DNA of 64,000 nt from Streptomyces armeniacus (GCF_003355155.1 NZ_CP031320.1:5881367-5945366); one strand, 5' to 3'; positions 1 to 9,578 are shown, numbered from the stretch's first letter. The notes: generated from the letters alone by a model not told the origin. Made by a program: numbers and translations.

Positions 1-740
1 GGCTGTCCTGGGCGGTCCAGGACGCGGGCCTGCGCCTGGTGATCGCCTCCGGGCTGACGGAGGTGGCGCTGCGGCGCGTACGGCTGGACACGGCCGCCGG
101 GCTGAACCTGCTGCACGTGGCAGCGCCCGTACGGCGCGGCCCGCAGCTCGTCGTCAAGAACACGCTGGACCGGTCCGGCGCGGCGCTCGGACTGCTGCTG
201 CTGGCACCGCTGTTCGCGGTGCTGGCCGCGGTCGTACGGCTCGACTCGCGCGGGCCGGTGCTCTACCGGCAGCTCCGGATCGGGCACCGTGGTGTCCCGT
301 TCACCATGTGGAAGTTCCGCTCGATGGTGACGGAGGCCGAGCAGCTGCGGCCCGCGCTGGCGGCGGCGGACGAGCAGGACGGGCCGACGTTCAAGATCCG
401 CCGCGACCCGCGCGTGACGCGCGCCGGGCGGCTGCTGCGGCGCACCTCGCTGGACGAGCTGCCGCAGCTGGTGAACGTGCTGCGCGGCGAGATGTCCCTG
501 GTGGGCCCGCGCCCGCCGCTGCCCGACGAGGTGGCGGCGTACGGCCCCGTGGAGCTGCGGCGGCTGCACGTGAAGCCGGGGATGACCGGGCCGTGGCAGG
601 TCGGCGGGCGGTCGGAGCTGACCTGGGACGAGAGCCTGGCGCTCGATCTGCGCTACGCCGACAACTGGTCGCTCACCATGGACGCGGACGTGCTCGCCCG
701 CACATTCCGTGCCGTGGCCGACGGACGCGGGGCGTACTGA
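1..740 (+). CDS. Initiating sugar transferase (polyprenyl glycosylphosphotransferase), 5' partial
   Basis: This is the C-terminal 245 residues of a membrane sugar-1-phosphate transferase; the reading frame is open from base 3 and the start lies outside the window. A hydrophobic segment (about residues 60-78) precedes the bacterial sugar transferase domain, with the family blocks KFRSM, the Arg-rich DELPQL region and LVGPRP. The part before the membrane segment resembles the end of the soluble N-terminal domain of WcaJ/PssY-type enzymes. Members of this family move a hexose-1-phosphate from UDP-sugar to undecaprenyl phosphate, the first step of repeat-unit assembly. Location beside fcl and gmd supports an exopolysaccharide role. 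The exact sugar cannot be read from the sequence. The TGA stop overlaps an ATG (TGATG at 738-742) that opens a short Pro/Glu-rich frame. Confidence 0.9.
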   Translation, partial: LSWAVQDAGLRLVIASGLTEVALRRVRLDTAAGLNLLHVAAPVRRGPQLVVKNTLDRSGAALGLLLLAPLFAVLAAVVRLDSRGPVLYRQLRIGHRGVPFTMWKFRSMVTEAEQLRPALAAADEQDGPTFKIRRDPRVTRAGRLLRRTSLDELPQLVNVLRGEMSLVGPRPPLPDEVAAYGPVELRRLHVKPGMTGPWQVGGRSELTWDESLALDLRYADNWSLTMDADVLARTFRAVADGRGAY

Positions 741-862
741 TGCGCCCCGCGCCACCGCCGTACGAGCCGCACGAACCGCACGCGTACGAGCCGCACGAGC
801 CCCGCGCGGACGAGCCGTACAAGCCGTACGCGGACGAGCCGCGCCCGCGGCCCCCGCTGCCG
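740..862 (+). other. Possible stub of a lost gene with a Pro/Glu-rich repeat
   Basis: The ATG at 740 overlaps the upstream stop as TGATG, the usual sign of a translationally coupled next gene. The frame reads a repetitive Tyr-Glu-Pro-His/Asp-Glu-Pro peptide with G/C in nearly every third position, then runs antisense into fcl, where it is only a shadow. I infer either an N-terminal remnant of a gene whose body was replaced by fcl, or simply a repetitive spacer between convergent genes. No function is suggested. Confidence 0.3.
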
Positions 863-1819
863 CTAGGCGGAAGCGGCCCCGGAGCGCAGCCACCACTCGT
901 ACGTGTCCCGGATGCCGTCCGCCAGCGGGACGCGCGGCGCGAAGCCCAGCTTGCGGAGCCGCGACACGTCGAGCAGCTTGCGCGGCGTGCCGTCCGGCTT
1001 CGAGGTGTCGAAGGCGATGCGCCCGGTGAAGCCGGTCACGTCCCGTACGGTCTCGGCGAGTTCGCGGATGGTCAGGTCCTCGCCGCAGCCGATGTTCACC
1101 GGCGTCCCGTCGTCGTACGTCCGCAGCAGCAGCGAGCACGCCCGCGCCAGGTCGTCCACGTGCAGGAACTCGCGGCGCGGTGTGCCGCTCCCCCACAGCA
1201 CGACCTCCTCGCGGCCGTCCCGCACGGCCTCGTGGAAGCGGCGGATCAGGGCGGGCAGCACGTGCGAGGTCTCCAGGTCGAAGTTGTCGCCCGGACCGTA
1301 GAGGTTGGTCGGCATGGCGGAGATGTACGCGGCGCCGTACTGCTGCCGGTAGCCGCGCACCTGTGTGATGCCGGCGATCTTGGCGATGGCGTACGGCTCG
1401 TTCGTCGGCTCCAACGGGCCGGTGAGCAGCGCCTCTTCGGTGATCGGCTGCGGTGCGAGCTTGGGGTAGATGCAGGACGAGCCGAGGAACAGCAGCCGTC
1501 CCACGCCGGCCGCGTGCGCCCCGCCGATCACGCTGAGCTGGATGCGGAGGTTGTCCTCCAGGAACGGGACCGGGAAGTTCTGGTTGGCCATGATGCCTCC
1601 CACCGTGGCCGCCGCCAGCACGACCGCGTCCGGGCGTACGTCCCGCAGGTACGCCTCGGTGCCCGCCGCGTCGCGCAGGTCGAGCGCGGCACGGCCGCGG
1701 GTCAGCACCTCGTGGCCCTCGTCGGCGAGCTGCCGGGCGACGGCGGAGCCCACGAGGCCCCGGTGGCCCGCGACGAAGATCCGGGCGCGGGGCGGCAACA
1801 GCTCTCTCGGTGGCGTCAT
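863..1819 (-). CDS. fcl: GDP-L-fucose synthase (GDP-4-keto-6-deoxymannose epimerase/reductase)
   Basis: A 318-residue extended short-chain dehydrogenase. The N-terminal Rossmann motif is [10 protein letters not shown], the catalytic serine region is SSCIYPK, and the Tyr-Lys pair sits in YAIAK, all typical of WcaG/Fcl. It converts GDP-4-keto-6-deoxy-D-mannose to GDP-L-fucose with NADPH. The start is placed at the ATG that opens [10 protein letters not shown], 12 residues before the nucleotide motif; the upstream open frame is Pro-Val repeats that are antisense to the Gly-rich start of gmd. It is divergent from gmd with only 64 bp between the two starts, so the pair probably shares a small divergent promoter region, and the two enzymes act in sequence. 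GDP-fucose is then a likely donor for the glycosyltransferases downstream. Confidence 0.95.
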   Translation of the reverse strand: MTPPRELLPPRARIFVAGHRGLVGSAVARQLADEGHEVLTRGRAALDLRDAAGTEAYLRDVRPDAVVLAAATVGGIMANQNFPVPFLEDNLRIQLSVIGGAHAAGVGRLLFLGSSCIYPKLAPQPITEEALLTGPLEPTNEPYAIAKIAGITQVRGYRQQYGAAYISAMPTNLYGPGDNFDLETSHVLPALIRRFHEAVRDGREEVVLWGSGTPRREFLHVDDLARACSLLLRTYDDGTPVNIGCGEDLTIRELAETVRDVTGFTGRIAFDTSKPDGTPRKLLDVSRLRKLGFAPRVPLADGIRDTYEWWLRSGAASA

Positions 1820-1883
1820 ACCACCGGATTCTGCCAGCGCACCGGGCGCGGCGGACCACATACCCGAAGCAGGGGGGCACTCG

Positions 1884-2993
1884 ATGACTGACGGCAGTAC
1901 GGACGGCAGACCCGGCGGCACAGGCCGCACAGGCGGCGGCACGGGTGGCGGCACGGGCGGCGGCACAGGTGGCGGCACAGGCGGCAAAAGCGCTCTGATC
2001 ACCGGAATCACCGGACAGGACGGCTCGTACCTCGCCGAACTCCTCCTGGCCAAGGGTTACACGGTGCACGGCCTCGTGCGCCGCTCCTCGTCCTTCAACA
2101 CGGCCCGGCTCGACCACGTCTACCAGGACCCGCACGAGTCCGAACGGTCGCTGATCCTGCACCACGCCGACCTCACCGACGGCGTGGCCATGGTCAACCT
2201 CCTCCGGGATCTCGCGCCCGACGAGGTCTACAACCTCGGCGCGCAGTCGCACGTACGCGTCTCCTTCGACGCCCCCCTCTACACCGGGGACGTCACGGCG
2301 ATGGGCGCGCTGCGGCTGCTGGAGGCCGTACGGGCGAGCGGCATCGACACGCGCGTCTACCAGGCGTCGTCCTCGGAGATGTTCGGTGCGGCGCCGCCCC
2401 CGCAGCACGAGGGCACGCCGTTCCACCCGCGTAGTCCGTACGGCTGCGCCAAGGTCTTCGGCTACTGGGCGACGGTCAACTACCGCGAGGCGTACGGTCT
2501 GTTCGCGGTGAACGGCATCCTCTTCAACCACGAGTCCCCACGCCGTGGCGAGACGTTCGTGACGCGCAAGATCACCCGCGCCGTGGCACGGATACGCGCC
2601 GGCCTCCAGGACCGGCTCTACCTCGGCAACCTGGACGCCGTACGGGACTGGGGCTACGCCCCCGAGTACGCCGAGGCGATGTGGCGGATGCTCCAGCACG
2701 ACGAGCCGGACGACTTCGTGATCGCCACCGGGGAGGCGGCCTCCGTACGGGACTTCCTGGCCGCCGCGTTCCGGTCGGCCGGGCTGGAGTGGCAGGACCA
2801 CGTGCGGTTCGACGCCAATTACGAGCGCCCCAGCGAGGTCGACGCGCTGATCGGCGACGCGGCGAAGGCCGAGCGGGTGCTCGGCTGGAAGCCGCAGGTC
2901 AGGTGGGACGAACTGGCCCGGATCATGGTCGAGGCGGACATCAGCGCCCTCGACGCCGAACTGGCCGGGGCCACCGTCCGCATCGACCGCTGA
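1884..2993 (+). CDS. gmd: GDP-mannose 4,6-dehydratase
   Basis: A 369-residue NADP-dependent dehydratase that makes GDP-4-keto-6-deoxy-D-mannose from GDP-mannose, the substrate of the adjacent fcl product. The nucleotide loop [14 protein letters not shown], the segment QASSSEMFG and the catalytic YGCAK are characteristic of GMD. The ATG at 1884 follows a purine-rich AGGGGGG stretch. The first 34 residues are an unusual low-complexity tail of repeated Gly-Gly-Gly-Thr encoded by four near-identical 12-bp units (about 1930-1985). Such a tail is not part of the family fold and may vary in copy number between strains. The C-terminal half, with the ring-substrate binding loop around [12 protein letters not shown], is complete. 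Confidence 0.95.
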   Translation: MTDGSTDGRPGGTGRTGGGTGGGTGGGTGGGTGGKSALITGITGQDGSYLAELLLAKGYTVHGLVRRSSSFNTARLDHVYQDPHESERSLILHHADLTDGVAMVNLLRDLAPDEVYNLGAQSHVRVSFDAPLYTGDVTAMGALRLLEAVRASGIDTRVYQASSSEMFGAAPPPQHEGTPFHPRSPYGCAKVFGYWATVNYREAYGLFAVNGILFNHESPRRGETFVTRKITRAVARIRAGLQDRLYLGNLDAVRDWGYAPEYAEAMWRMLQHDEPDDFVIATGEAASVRDFLAAAFRSAGLEWQDHVRFDANYERPSEVDALIGDAAKAERVLGWKPQVRWDELARIMVEADISALDAELAGATVRIDR

Positions 2994-3003
2994 GCCGCGG
3001 CAC

Positions 3004-3046
3004 CGGACAACCGGCAACCGGCAACCGGCAACCGGCAACGAGCAAC
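3004..3046 (+). repeat. Short tandem repeat of a 7-bp unit (AACCGGC)
   Basis: Four to five copies of AACCGGC lie in the 82-bp gap between gmd and the next gene, followed by imperfect GAGCAAC copies. They sit just upstream of the AAGAGG ribosome site at 3062-3067. I see no known binding site in them. Confidence 0.7.
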
Positions 3047-3075
3047 AAGCGCAGACGCAACAAGAGGTGGGGATC

Positions 3076-5250
3076 ATGGGAAGTGCGGTGGCGGGGAGAG
3101 GCGGCGGCGCGAGAGCGCGCAGACGGCTCCGCGGGCGGTTCAACGGCCGGACGGGCGGCCGGTTCAGCGGCGGCTTCAGCGGCCGGAAGGCGATGGCGCT
3201 CGGCGCCGCACTCGCCATGACGGTCGCCGGCTGGACGGGCGCGCAGCTGCTGAGCGCCGAGCAGGCGGACGCGGTGACGCCGCCCGTCGGTTTCACGGCC
3301 GACGACCTGCCGACGTGGCAGACGAACGGCGTGGTCTGGGCGATGGCCCAGCACGACGGCGTGGTCTTCGCGGGCGGCACTTTCTCCTCGATCAGGCCGC
3401 CGGGCGCGGAGCCCGGCACGAGCGAGCGCGGCGCCGTCAACTTCGCGGCGTTCAACGCGGCGACGGGCGCGCCCACCGACTGCCGGCTGAACTTCACCGT
3501 CGGCAGCGGCACCGCGACCGTACGGGCGCTGGACGTCTCGCCGGACGGCACGACGCTGTACGCGGGCGGCACGTTCGGCGCGGTCAACGGCACCTCGGTG
3601 AGCAACGTTGCAGCGATCGACATCGCGTCCTGCACCGTCAAGACGGGCTTCAAGGTGTCCGTGTCGGCCGCCGTACGGGCGCTGGACGTCACCTCGGACA
3701 CCGTCTACATGGGCGGGGACTTCCTCACCGTCGCCGGCCAGTCCCGCGGCCGCTTCGCCGCCGTCAGCACGACCGGCTCCCTCACCGCGTGGAACCCGAA
3801 GGCGGACAAGGTCGCCCGCGCCCTGGAGGTCACTCCCGACGGCGACAACGTGGTCCTCGGCGGTGACTTCGACACCGTAGGCGGCCGTGCCTCGCACGCG
3901 CTGGCCGTGGTCGACTCCTCGTCCGGCGGCGTCACCAAGAGCTACGGCTCGACGTTCATCCACCGCGCCTCCGTGGTCAAGGGCATGACCGTCGACTCGA
4001 CCGGCGTCTACACCGCGCACGAGGGCACCGGCGGCGGCGTCTTCGACGGCCGTCTCGCCCTCAACCTCAGCGACTTCAACCAGCGCTGGCGCGACACCTG
4101 CCTCGGCGCCACCCAGGACGTCGCCGTGCACGGGTCGGTGCTCTACAGCGCCTCGCACGCGCACAACTGCAGCAGCATGGGCCAGTTCCCCGAGCTGAAC
4201 GAGCGCCAGCACCTGCTGGCCGAGTCCACCGGCAACCCCAAGCCGCTGCTGTCCTGGTTCCCCGACACCGACGACGGCCCGTCCGGCACCGAGCAGATCG
4301 GCCCGCGGGCGATGGTCTCGTCCGCGCGCGGCGGCACGGACTACATGTGGGTCGGCGGCGAGTTCACCCGTATCGTCACGCACGGCAACATGAAGCAGCA
4401 GGGCCTCGTACGGTTCGCGGCCGGGCCCGACACCGGCGACCCGACCGTCCCCGACGAGGTGACCGCGAGCAACGTCACCGGTGGCGACGTGAAGGTCAGC
4501 TGGCGGGCGAGCCTCGACGAGGACGACAGCAAGCTGACGTACAAGGTGTACCGGAACGACTCCAGCACCCCCGTCGGCACCGTCACCGCCGACTCGCTGT
4601 TCTGGAAGCGGCCCACGGTGAGCTTCACGGACACGGACGCCGACTCCGGCACGGCCTACCAGTACCGGATCACCGCCAGTGACGCCGGGGACGCCAACAC
4701 CAGTGCCAGGTCCGCGGCGGCCACGGTTACCACGCCGGGCACCCCGCAGCAGACCACGGTCACCCGGGAGGCCACCGCCGACAGCTACGTCAACGCCGGC
4801 TCCACGGCCTCCAACTACGGCGGCCACCAGCAGCTGGCCGTACGCGGCACGTCGGCGTACGAGAGCTACGCGCGGTTCAGCCTGCCCTCGGCACCGGGCG
4901 GCATGACCCTCACCAAGGCGCAGCTCACCGTCAGCACCAGCACCGACGCGAACGCCGCCTCGGCGGACTCGCACCGCGTACGCCTCGTCACCGGCAGCTG
5001 GTCGGAGTCGACGGTGACGTACGCCAGCAAGCCGACGCTGGACAGCGCCACCCTGGGCACCCTGACGGGCGCGACCTCGGTCAACACCGACCAGACGGTC
5101 ACGCTCGACCCGGCGGCGGTCTCCGGCGAGCTGGGCGGCGACCTGGACCTCGCCCTGACCAGTACCGGTACGGACAGCCTCTGGCTCTGGTCGAGCGACC
5201 GCTCGGCGGCGTCCGGACCGAGGCTCACCCTCACGTTCGAGGTGCCGTGA
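3076..5250 (+). CDS. Secreted beta-propeller / FnIII / DNRLRE-domain protein
   Basis: A 724-residue exported protein. A long Arg/Gly-rich n-region is followed by a hydrophobic core (MALGAALAMTVAGWTGAQLL) and an Ala-X-Ala-like site near residue 65. Residues about 70-450 repeat blocks of the form YAGGTFGAVNG, YMGGDFLTVAG and VLGGDFDTVGG, a propeller-like pattern seen in actinobacterial surface proteins. Residues about 462-548 look like one fibronectin III domain, and the last ~170 residues match the DNRLRE (CBM96-type) pattern with SYVNAG and YARFSLP. The ATG at 3076 is preferred over the GTG at 3067 because AAGAGG (3062-3067) is correctly spaced for it. It lies inside the polysaccharide locus and overlaps the next gene by 4 bp, so it may bind or process the exported polymer. 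That role is inference. Confidence 0.8.
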   Translation: MGSAVAGRGGGARARRRLRGRFNGRTGGRFSGGFSGRKAMALGAALAMTVAGWTGAQLLSAEQADAVTPPVGFTADDLPTWQTNGVVWAMAQHDGVVFAGGTFSSIRPPGAEPGTSERGAVNFAAFNAATGAPTDCRLNFTVGSGTATVRALDVSPDGTTLYAGGTFGAVNGTSVSNVAAIDIASCTVKTGFKVSVSAAVRALDVTSDTVYMGGDFLTVAGQSRGRFAAVSTTGSLTAWNPKADKVARALEVTPDGDNVVLGGDFDTVGGRASHALAVVDSSSGGVTKSYGSTFIHRASVVKGMTVDSTGVYTAHEGTGGGVFDGRLALNLSDFNQRWRDTCLGATQDVAVHGSVLYSASHAHNCSSMGQFPELNERQHLLAESTGNPKPLLSWFPDTDDGPSGTEQIGPRAMVSSARGGTDYMWVGGEFTRIVTHGNMKQQGLVRFAAGPDTGDPTVPDEVTASNVTGGDVKVSWRASLDEDDSKLTYKVYRNDSSTPVGTVTADSLFWKRPTVSFTDTDADSGTAYQYRITASDAGDANTSARSAAATVTTPGTPQQTTVTREATADSYVNAGSTASNYGGHQQLAVRGTSAYESYARFSLPSAPGGMTLTKAQLTVSTSTDANAASADSHRVRLVTGSWSESTVTYASKPTLDSATLGTLTGATSVNTDQTVTLDPAAVSGELGGDLDLALTSTGTDSLWLWSSDRSAASGPRLTLTFEVP

Positions 5251-5744
5251 GCGTCGTCAGGGCCAGGAGCAGCACGGCGGCCGTCCTGCTGACGGCCGCC
5301 GTGTTGCTCGCGGCCGGCTGCTCCGGGAGCGACGGCGGCGCGGACGCGGAGAAGCGCCCGTCGGGCGCGGCGAGTTCACCCTCCGCGGGCAAGGACGGCG
5401 GCGGGGCCGGCGGCACGGACGGAGAGCGGGCGGCCCCGCCCGCACCGGACAAGGCCGCCAAGGGCCCGAAGGTGCCCACGTCCGAACTCACGCCCGCGAC
5501 CGGCACGTTCAGCAAGAAGCAGAAGAAGTACCTGGTGGACCGGGTGCCCGAGGGCACCGACCCGGCGGCGATCCTCGAAGCCGGCACGGCGGCCTGCGAA
5601 CGCATCGCCACCGTCGCCGACGCCGACCGCAAGGCCGTGCTCAGCGCCCTCAAGGCGGGCGAGATCGCCAACGCGAAGCCCGCCGTCGAGCACCTCTGCC
5701 CGGAGTACGAGCCGCTGCTGAAGGCCGCGGGAGTCATCGAGTGA
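5247..5744 (+). CDS. Small secreted lipoprotein, DUF732-like
   Basis: A 165-residue lipoprotein with an Arg-containing n-region, a hydrophobic core and the lipobox LAAGC (Cys at about residue 25). A low-complexity Gly/Ala/Pro linker follows, then a compact domain of about 75 residues with two cysteines (AACERI and HLCPEY), an arrangement that recalls the DUF732 family. The GTG start overlaps the stop of the propeller gene (GTGA), and its own stop overlaps the start of the glycosyltransferase, so the three genes are likely translationally coupled. No catalytic motif is visible. A helper of export or assembly on the outer face of the membrane is possible but unproven. Confidence 0.75.
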   Translation: MSVVRARSSTAAVLLTAAVLLAAGCSGSDGGADAEKRPSGAASSPSAGKDGGGAGGTDGERAAPPAPDKAAKGPKVPTSELTPATGTFSKKQKKYLVDRVPEGTDPAAILEAGTAACERIATVADADRKAVLSALKAGEIANAKPAVEHLCPEYEPLLKAAGVIE

Positions 5745-6655
5745 CCGTGAGAACAGCCGCGAAAGCAGGCGAGGAGCAACACGTGGAGAAGCTGCCCATC
5801 GTGGTCGCGATCCCGACGAAGAACGAGGCGGAGAACATCACGACGACCGTCCGCTCGGTGATCGACCACTTCGAATCCGTGGTCGTCGTCGACTCCGACA
5901 GTACGGACGACACCCGCGCGCTCGCCAAGGAGGCCGGCGCGGAGGTGCTGCCGTACACCTGGGACGGCGGCTACCCGAAGAAGAAGCAGTGGTGCCTCGA
6001 GCACGTGCACCCCGAACGGGACTGGCTGCTCTTCCTCGACGGCGACGAGACGCCCAGCCAGGAGCTGCTCATCGAGCTGCGCCGGCTCTTCACCGTGCCG
6101 CCGGGCCGTACGGTGCGCCCGGCGGCGTTCGACATCCCGCTCGGCTACTGGTTCGGGGGACGGCGCCTGCGGCACGGCTACACCATCGTCAAACGCGCGC
6201 TGCTGGACCGTACGCGCTCCCGCTTCCCCGAACCGGACGACCTGGACGCGCCGGGCATGGGCGAGCAGGAGGGGCACTACCAGCCGCTCGTCGACGAGGG
6301 CGCGGAGGTCGCCACGCTCGGTGCGCCCATCGAGCACCGCGACCTGGACCCGGTGCGCACCTGGTTCGACCGGCACAACCGCTACTCCGACTGGGAGGCG
6401 TGGCTCGAACACCACCCGGAGGTACGGGAGCAGATCCGCCGGGCGAAGACCCGGCAGGGGCAGCTGTTCCACCGGGCGCCGTTCAAGCCGCTGCTGTCGT
6501 TCGGCTACGCGTACGTGTACAAGCGCGGCTTCCTCGACGGGCGCGCCGGCTTCGACTACGCCCTGGCCATGAGCTTCTACCGGTGGCAGATCGGGCTCAA
6601 GGCCAGGGAACTGAGGCAGGCCGCGGAGCAGCGGCAGTTCAGTGCGCCGCGATGA
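5741..6655 (+). CDS. Family 2 glycosyltransferase
   Basis: A 304-residue cytoplasmic GT-A fold enzyme. The N-terminal strand VVAIPTKNEAENI, the VVVDSDSTDDT segment and the metal-binding DGDE in LLFLDGDETPS are the classical GT2 signatures. The overall shape, including GGYPKKKQWCLEH, is close to WaaE/KdtX-type beta-1,4-glucosyltransferases, but the sugar cannot be assigned. It starts with GTG overlapping the lipoprotein stop and ends converging with the GT4 gene, with which it shares 17 bp of 3' coding sequence. It probably adds one sugar to the lipid-linked repeat unit begun by the sugar transferase at the left edge. Confidence 0.9.
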   Translation: MTVRTAAKAGEEQHVEKLPIVVAIPTKNEAENITTTVRSVIDHFESVVVVDSDSTDDTRALAKEAGAEVLPYTWDGGYPKKKQWCLEHVHPERDWLLFLDGDETPSQELLIELRRLFTVPPGRTVRPAAFDIPLGYWFGGRRLRHGYTIVKRALLDRTRSRFPEPDDLDAPGMGEQEGHYQPLVDEGAEVATLGAPIEHRDLDPVRTWFDRHNRYSDWEAWLEHHPEVREQIRRAKTRQGQLFHRAPFKPLLSFGYAYVYKRGFLDGRAGFDYALAMSFYRWQIGLKARELRQAAEQRQFSAPR

Positions 6656-7814
6656 CCCGCTCGTAGATCCCGTGCAGCGTCCCGGCCACCGCGTCGATGG
6701 TGAACCCGTCGCGTACCAGCTCCCACGCGGCCCGCGAAGCCGCGCGGTGCGCGGCCGGGTCGAGCAGCTCCAGGACGGCCCGGCCGACGAGCTCGCCGTT
6801 GTCGGTGCCGGGACGGCTGTCCACCACCCGTCCCGCGCCGGCGGCGGCCACGTCGGGCGCCAGCCCGCCGGTACGGGTGACGACCACCGGCAGTCCCACG
6901 GACATCGCCTCCAGGACGGACACCGCGAACGGCTCGACGACGGACGGGAGTACGTACACGTCCGCGCTCCGCAGCCGCGCCAGCACCTCCGCGTGGTCCA
7001 GCGCGCCCACGTACTCCACCGCGTGCCCGACGCCCAGCGTGCCCGCCAGCTCCAGCATGTCCGCGGCCATCGCACCGGTGTCGGGACCGGCCAGCACGAA
7101 ACGCGCCTCCGGGTACTCCGCGAGCACCGTCGGCATCGCCGAGATGAAGTCCTGCGGCCGCTTGCGCTCCTGCACGCGGGCGACGTACAGGACGGTGGGC
7201 GCCTTGCTCTCGCCCTCCGCGCGTTCCGGGGGGCCTTCCAGCGCCGCGGGCGGCGGCTGCGGCTGTACGCCGTTCACGAGCCGGTACGCGGGCGCCATCC
7301 GCTCCGGGGCGACCACCGCCGCCGTGTCGGCGCGTTCCTGCTCGGTCAGGTGCAGCACCGCGTCCGCCCGCTTCAGCACGCGGCGCAGCCCCAGCACGTC
7401 CACGAGCTGCGCGACGCGCTTCTCCGTCGGGTCGATCATCCCGTGCGTCTGCAGCACCAGCGGACGGCCGCACTGGAGCGCGATCAGCGCGATGGGCAGC
7501 GTGATCAGGTCGCGCATCAGATGCACGTGCACCACGTCGGCGGAGCGCACCAGCCGCCGCGCGTCGGCCAGCAGCGCGGGCGACGTGATGCCGCTGACCT
7601 CGAAGCGCGGCAGCACGTGCCGCGCCTGGTACAGCCGGGCGGGCACCCCGTCCACCTCCCGCGGCAGCGGCCCGTCGAAGCCGTCCCCGAGCGCCACCAT
7701 CGCCGCCTGTACGCCGCGGGCGCGCAGCCCGCGGGACAGGTTCAGCGCGACGCGGGTCGGACCGCCGAAATCGTGTGTGGGCGTGTGAAGCGTGACGGCA
7801 TGCAGGACCTTCAA
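6639..7814 (-). CDS. Family 4 (GT-B) glycosyltransferase
   Basis: A 391-residue retaining glycosyltransferase with two Rossmann halves. The N-terminal FGGPTRVALNLSRGL loop, the central VARVQERKRPQDFI lysine region and the C-terminal EPFAVSVLEAMSVGLPVV (the E-x7-E motif that holds the nucleotide sugar) are all present. It starts at the ATG opening MKVLHAVTLH. Its 3' end overlaps the GT2 gene on the other strand. It is divergent from the polymerase gene with a 190-bp gap, so it is transcribed separately from that gene although it serves the same pathway. The donor sugar is unknown; GDP-fucose made by the neighbouring enzymes is one possibility. Confidence 0.9.
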   Translation of the reverse strand: MKVLHAVTLHTPTHDFGGPTRVALNLSRGLRARGVQAAMVALGDGFDGPLPREVDGVPARLYQARHVLPRFEVSGITSPALLADARRLVRSADVVHVHLMRDLITLPIALIALQCGRPLVLQTHGMIDPTEKRVAQLVDVLGLRRVLKRADAVLHLTEQERADTAAVVAPERMAPAYRLVNGVQPQPPPAALEGPPERAEGESKAPTVLYVARVQERKRPQDFISAMPTVLAEYPEARFVLAGPDTGAMAADMLELAGTLGVGHAVEYVGALDHAEVLARLRSADVYVLPSVVEPFAVSVLEAMSVGLPVVVTRTGGLAPDVAAAGAGRVVDSRPGTDNGELVGRAVLELLDPAAHRAASRAAWELVRDGFTIDAVAGTLHGIYERVIAAH

Positions 7815-8004
7815 CGGAATCCCCTCCCCAGAGTCCCCGAACCCCCGACGGCGCCCTCCCCGCGGCGCGTTCGGCCCAGCTTAACGGCGCCGTCACCGGA
7901 GCGTCACAGAACGCGGATCACAGCTCCACAACTCGGTAGACTGCCCGGGGGCCGCACAGTGGATGCACCCTCTGGGGCAGGCGGGGTGCGAAGGGGGCGG
8001 CCGT

Positions 8005-9552
8005 ATGACGCTTGACGCCACGCGCGGGCCGTCCGGCACGCGCGGGCCGTCCGGGCCGTCCGGCACCGGGCGCGCGGTCCCGCCGTACGACCCGGCCGAG
8101 CTCCGGCACTTCACCCCGCGCGCCGCGCTCTCCCGCGCGCTCGCCGTACCCCTCGTCCTCGGCATGGTCGCCGTACTGCCCGGTGCCGTCGCCACCCAGC
8201 CCGGACCCGGCGCACGGGACACCGCGTTCTGGCTCCAGCTCACCCTCTGCTGCTACGCGGGCGCGCGCCTGTGCTCCATGGTGCTCACCGCGCGACGGCG
8301 CCTCATCCAGGGCTCGTTCTGGCTGTTCGTGTACATCGCGATGGGCGTGGCACCGCTCGCCCAGACCGTGCTGGACCGTACGCCGACGCCCGTCGTCGGG
8401 CCGCGTTCGGACACCGTACTGGCCGTCGCGCTGGTGCTGTGCGGCGTCGTCGCGTTCGACGTGGGCGCCCTCCTCGCCCGGCACCGCCCGGCGCCGCGCC
8501 GGCCGCGCAACCGGGGCCCGGCGTCCGTACATCGGCCGCGGCTGTACGCGCTGGTGCTGTTCTCGTACGCCGCCAGCGCGCTCATGATCGTCCAACTCGG
8601 CGGCGTCGGCGTGTTCTTCAGCAGCCGCCAGGAGATCGGCGAGAGCGTCAGTGCCGCCACCGGCGCGGCGGCGGGCGCCGCCGCGTCCCAGGCCGGCTCG
8701 GCGTTCCTGCGCGGCTTCGGCACCGTCCCCGTGCTGCTGGCACTGCTGTTCCTCACCCGCTGGCTGGTGACCTCGCGCGTGGCGCGGCGCAAGCCGCTCG
8801 TGCTCGCCATGTGGGCCGCGACGCTGGGCGTGAACGTGATCGTCAACAACCCGGTGTCCAACCCCCGCTACTGGTTCCTGACGGTGCTCTTCGCGCTGCT
8901 GTTCACGGCGTTCCCGCGCAGCCCCGTGATGTACCGGGGCGCGCTCGCGCTCGGCGCGGTCATCGCCCTGGTGGTGTTCCCGTTCGCGGACCGCTTCCGC
9001 TACGCGGAGGACGCCGCCAACCAGCCCGAGACCGACTCCGTCCTCGTCCCCCTGACCCTCAAGGACTACGACCAGATCGGCATGTTCGCGAACACCATCT
9101 CGTTCGCCGGCGCGGGCGACGGCCACACCTACGGCCGCCAGTCCGCCGGCACCGCGCTGTTCTTCGTGCCCCGCTCCGTGTGGACGGGGAAACCGGAGGA
9201 CACGGGCGTACGCGTGGGCGAGTGGATGGGCATGAAGAACACCAACCTGTCCGCGCCCCTGTGGGCCGAACTCTGGCTCGACTTCGGCCCCCTGGGCATG
9301 AGCGGCGGCTTCCTCGCCGCGGGCTACCTCGCCTCGCGCGCGGACCGCCGGTACGTACGGCACACCGCCGAGAACACCGGCCCCGCCGCCATCGGCAGCA
9401 TCCCCGCCATCGTCACCCCGCTCGTCGCGGGCTACGCCTTCATCCTGCTGCGGGGGCCGCTGCTGCAGGCCATGGGCCGCATCGGGATCGCAGTGGTGTG
9501 CCTGGCGGCGGTCACGACGTTCCGCGAGAACCCGCGGAAGCGGCTGCCGTGA
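8005..9552 (+). CDS. Wzy-like oligosaccharide repeat-unit polymerase (membrane)
   Basis: A 515-residue protein with about a dozen hydrophobic segments and a large polar loop in the second half (about residues 330-430), the layout of O-antigen/EPS polymerases. Polymerases diverge strongly, so the call rests on topology, a sequence style similar to actinobacterial O-antigen polymerases, and location. The ATG at 8005 follows GAAGGGGG at 7990-7997; an upstream ATG at 7963 has no good ribosome site. The 190-bp region before it holds a weak -10-like TAGACT at 7937. It converges with the flavin monooxygenase gene, leaving 26 bp between the stops. Confidence 0.75.
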   Translation: MTLDATRGPSGTRGPSGPSGTGRAVPPYDPAELRHFTPRAALSRALAVPLVLGMVAVLPGAVATQPGPGARDTAFWLQLTLCCYAGARLCSMVLTARRRLIQGSFWLFVYIAMGVAPLAQTVLDRTPTPVVGPRSDTVLAVALVLCGVVAFDVGALLARHRPAPRRPRNRGPASVHRPRLYALVLFSYAASALMIVQLGGVGVFFSSRQEIGESVSAATGAAAGAAASQAGSAFLRGFGTVPVLLALLFLTRWLVTSRVARRKPLVLAMWAATLGVNVIVNNPVSNPRYWFLTVLFALLFTAFPRSPVMYRGALALGAVIALVVFPFADRFRYAEDAANQPETDSVLVPLTLKDYDQIGMFANTISFAGAGDGHTYGRQSAGTALFFVPRSVWTGKPEDTGVRVGEWMGMKNTNLSAPLWAELWLDFGPLGMSGGFLAAGYLASRADRRYVRHTAENTGPAAIGSIPAIVTPLVAGYAFILLRGPLLQAMGRIGIAVVCLAAVTTFRENPRKRLP

Positions 9553-9578
9553 CCGTGACGCCGGTCACGTGACGCCGG

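Noticed and set aside
308..1891. A 527-codon plus-strand open frame
   Set aside because: It is out of frame with the sugar transferase and antisense to fcl; long empty frames like this are common in such GC-rich DNA.
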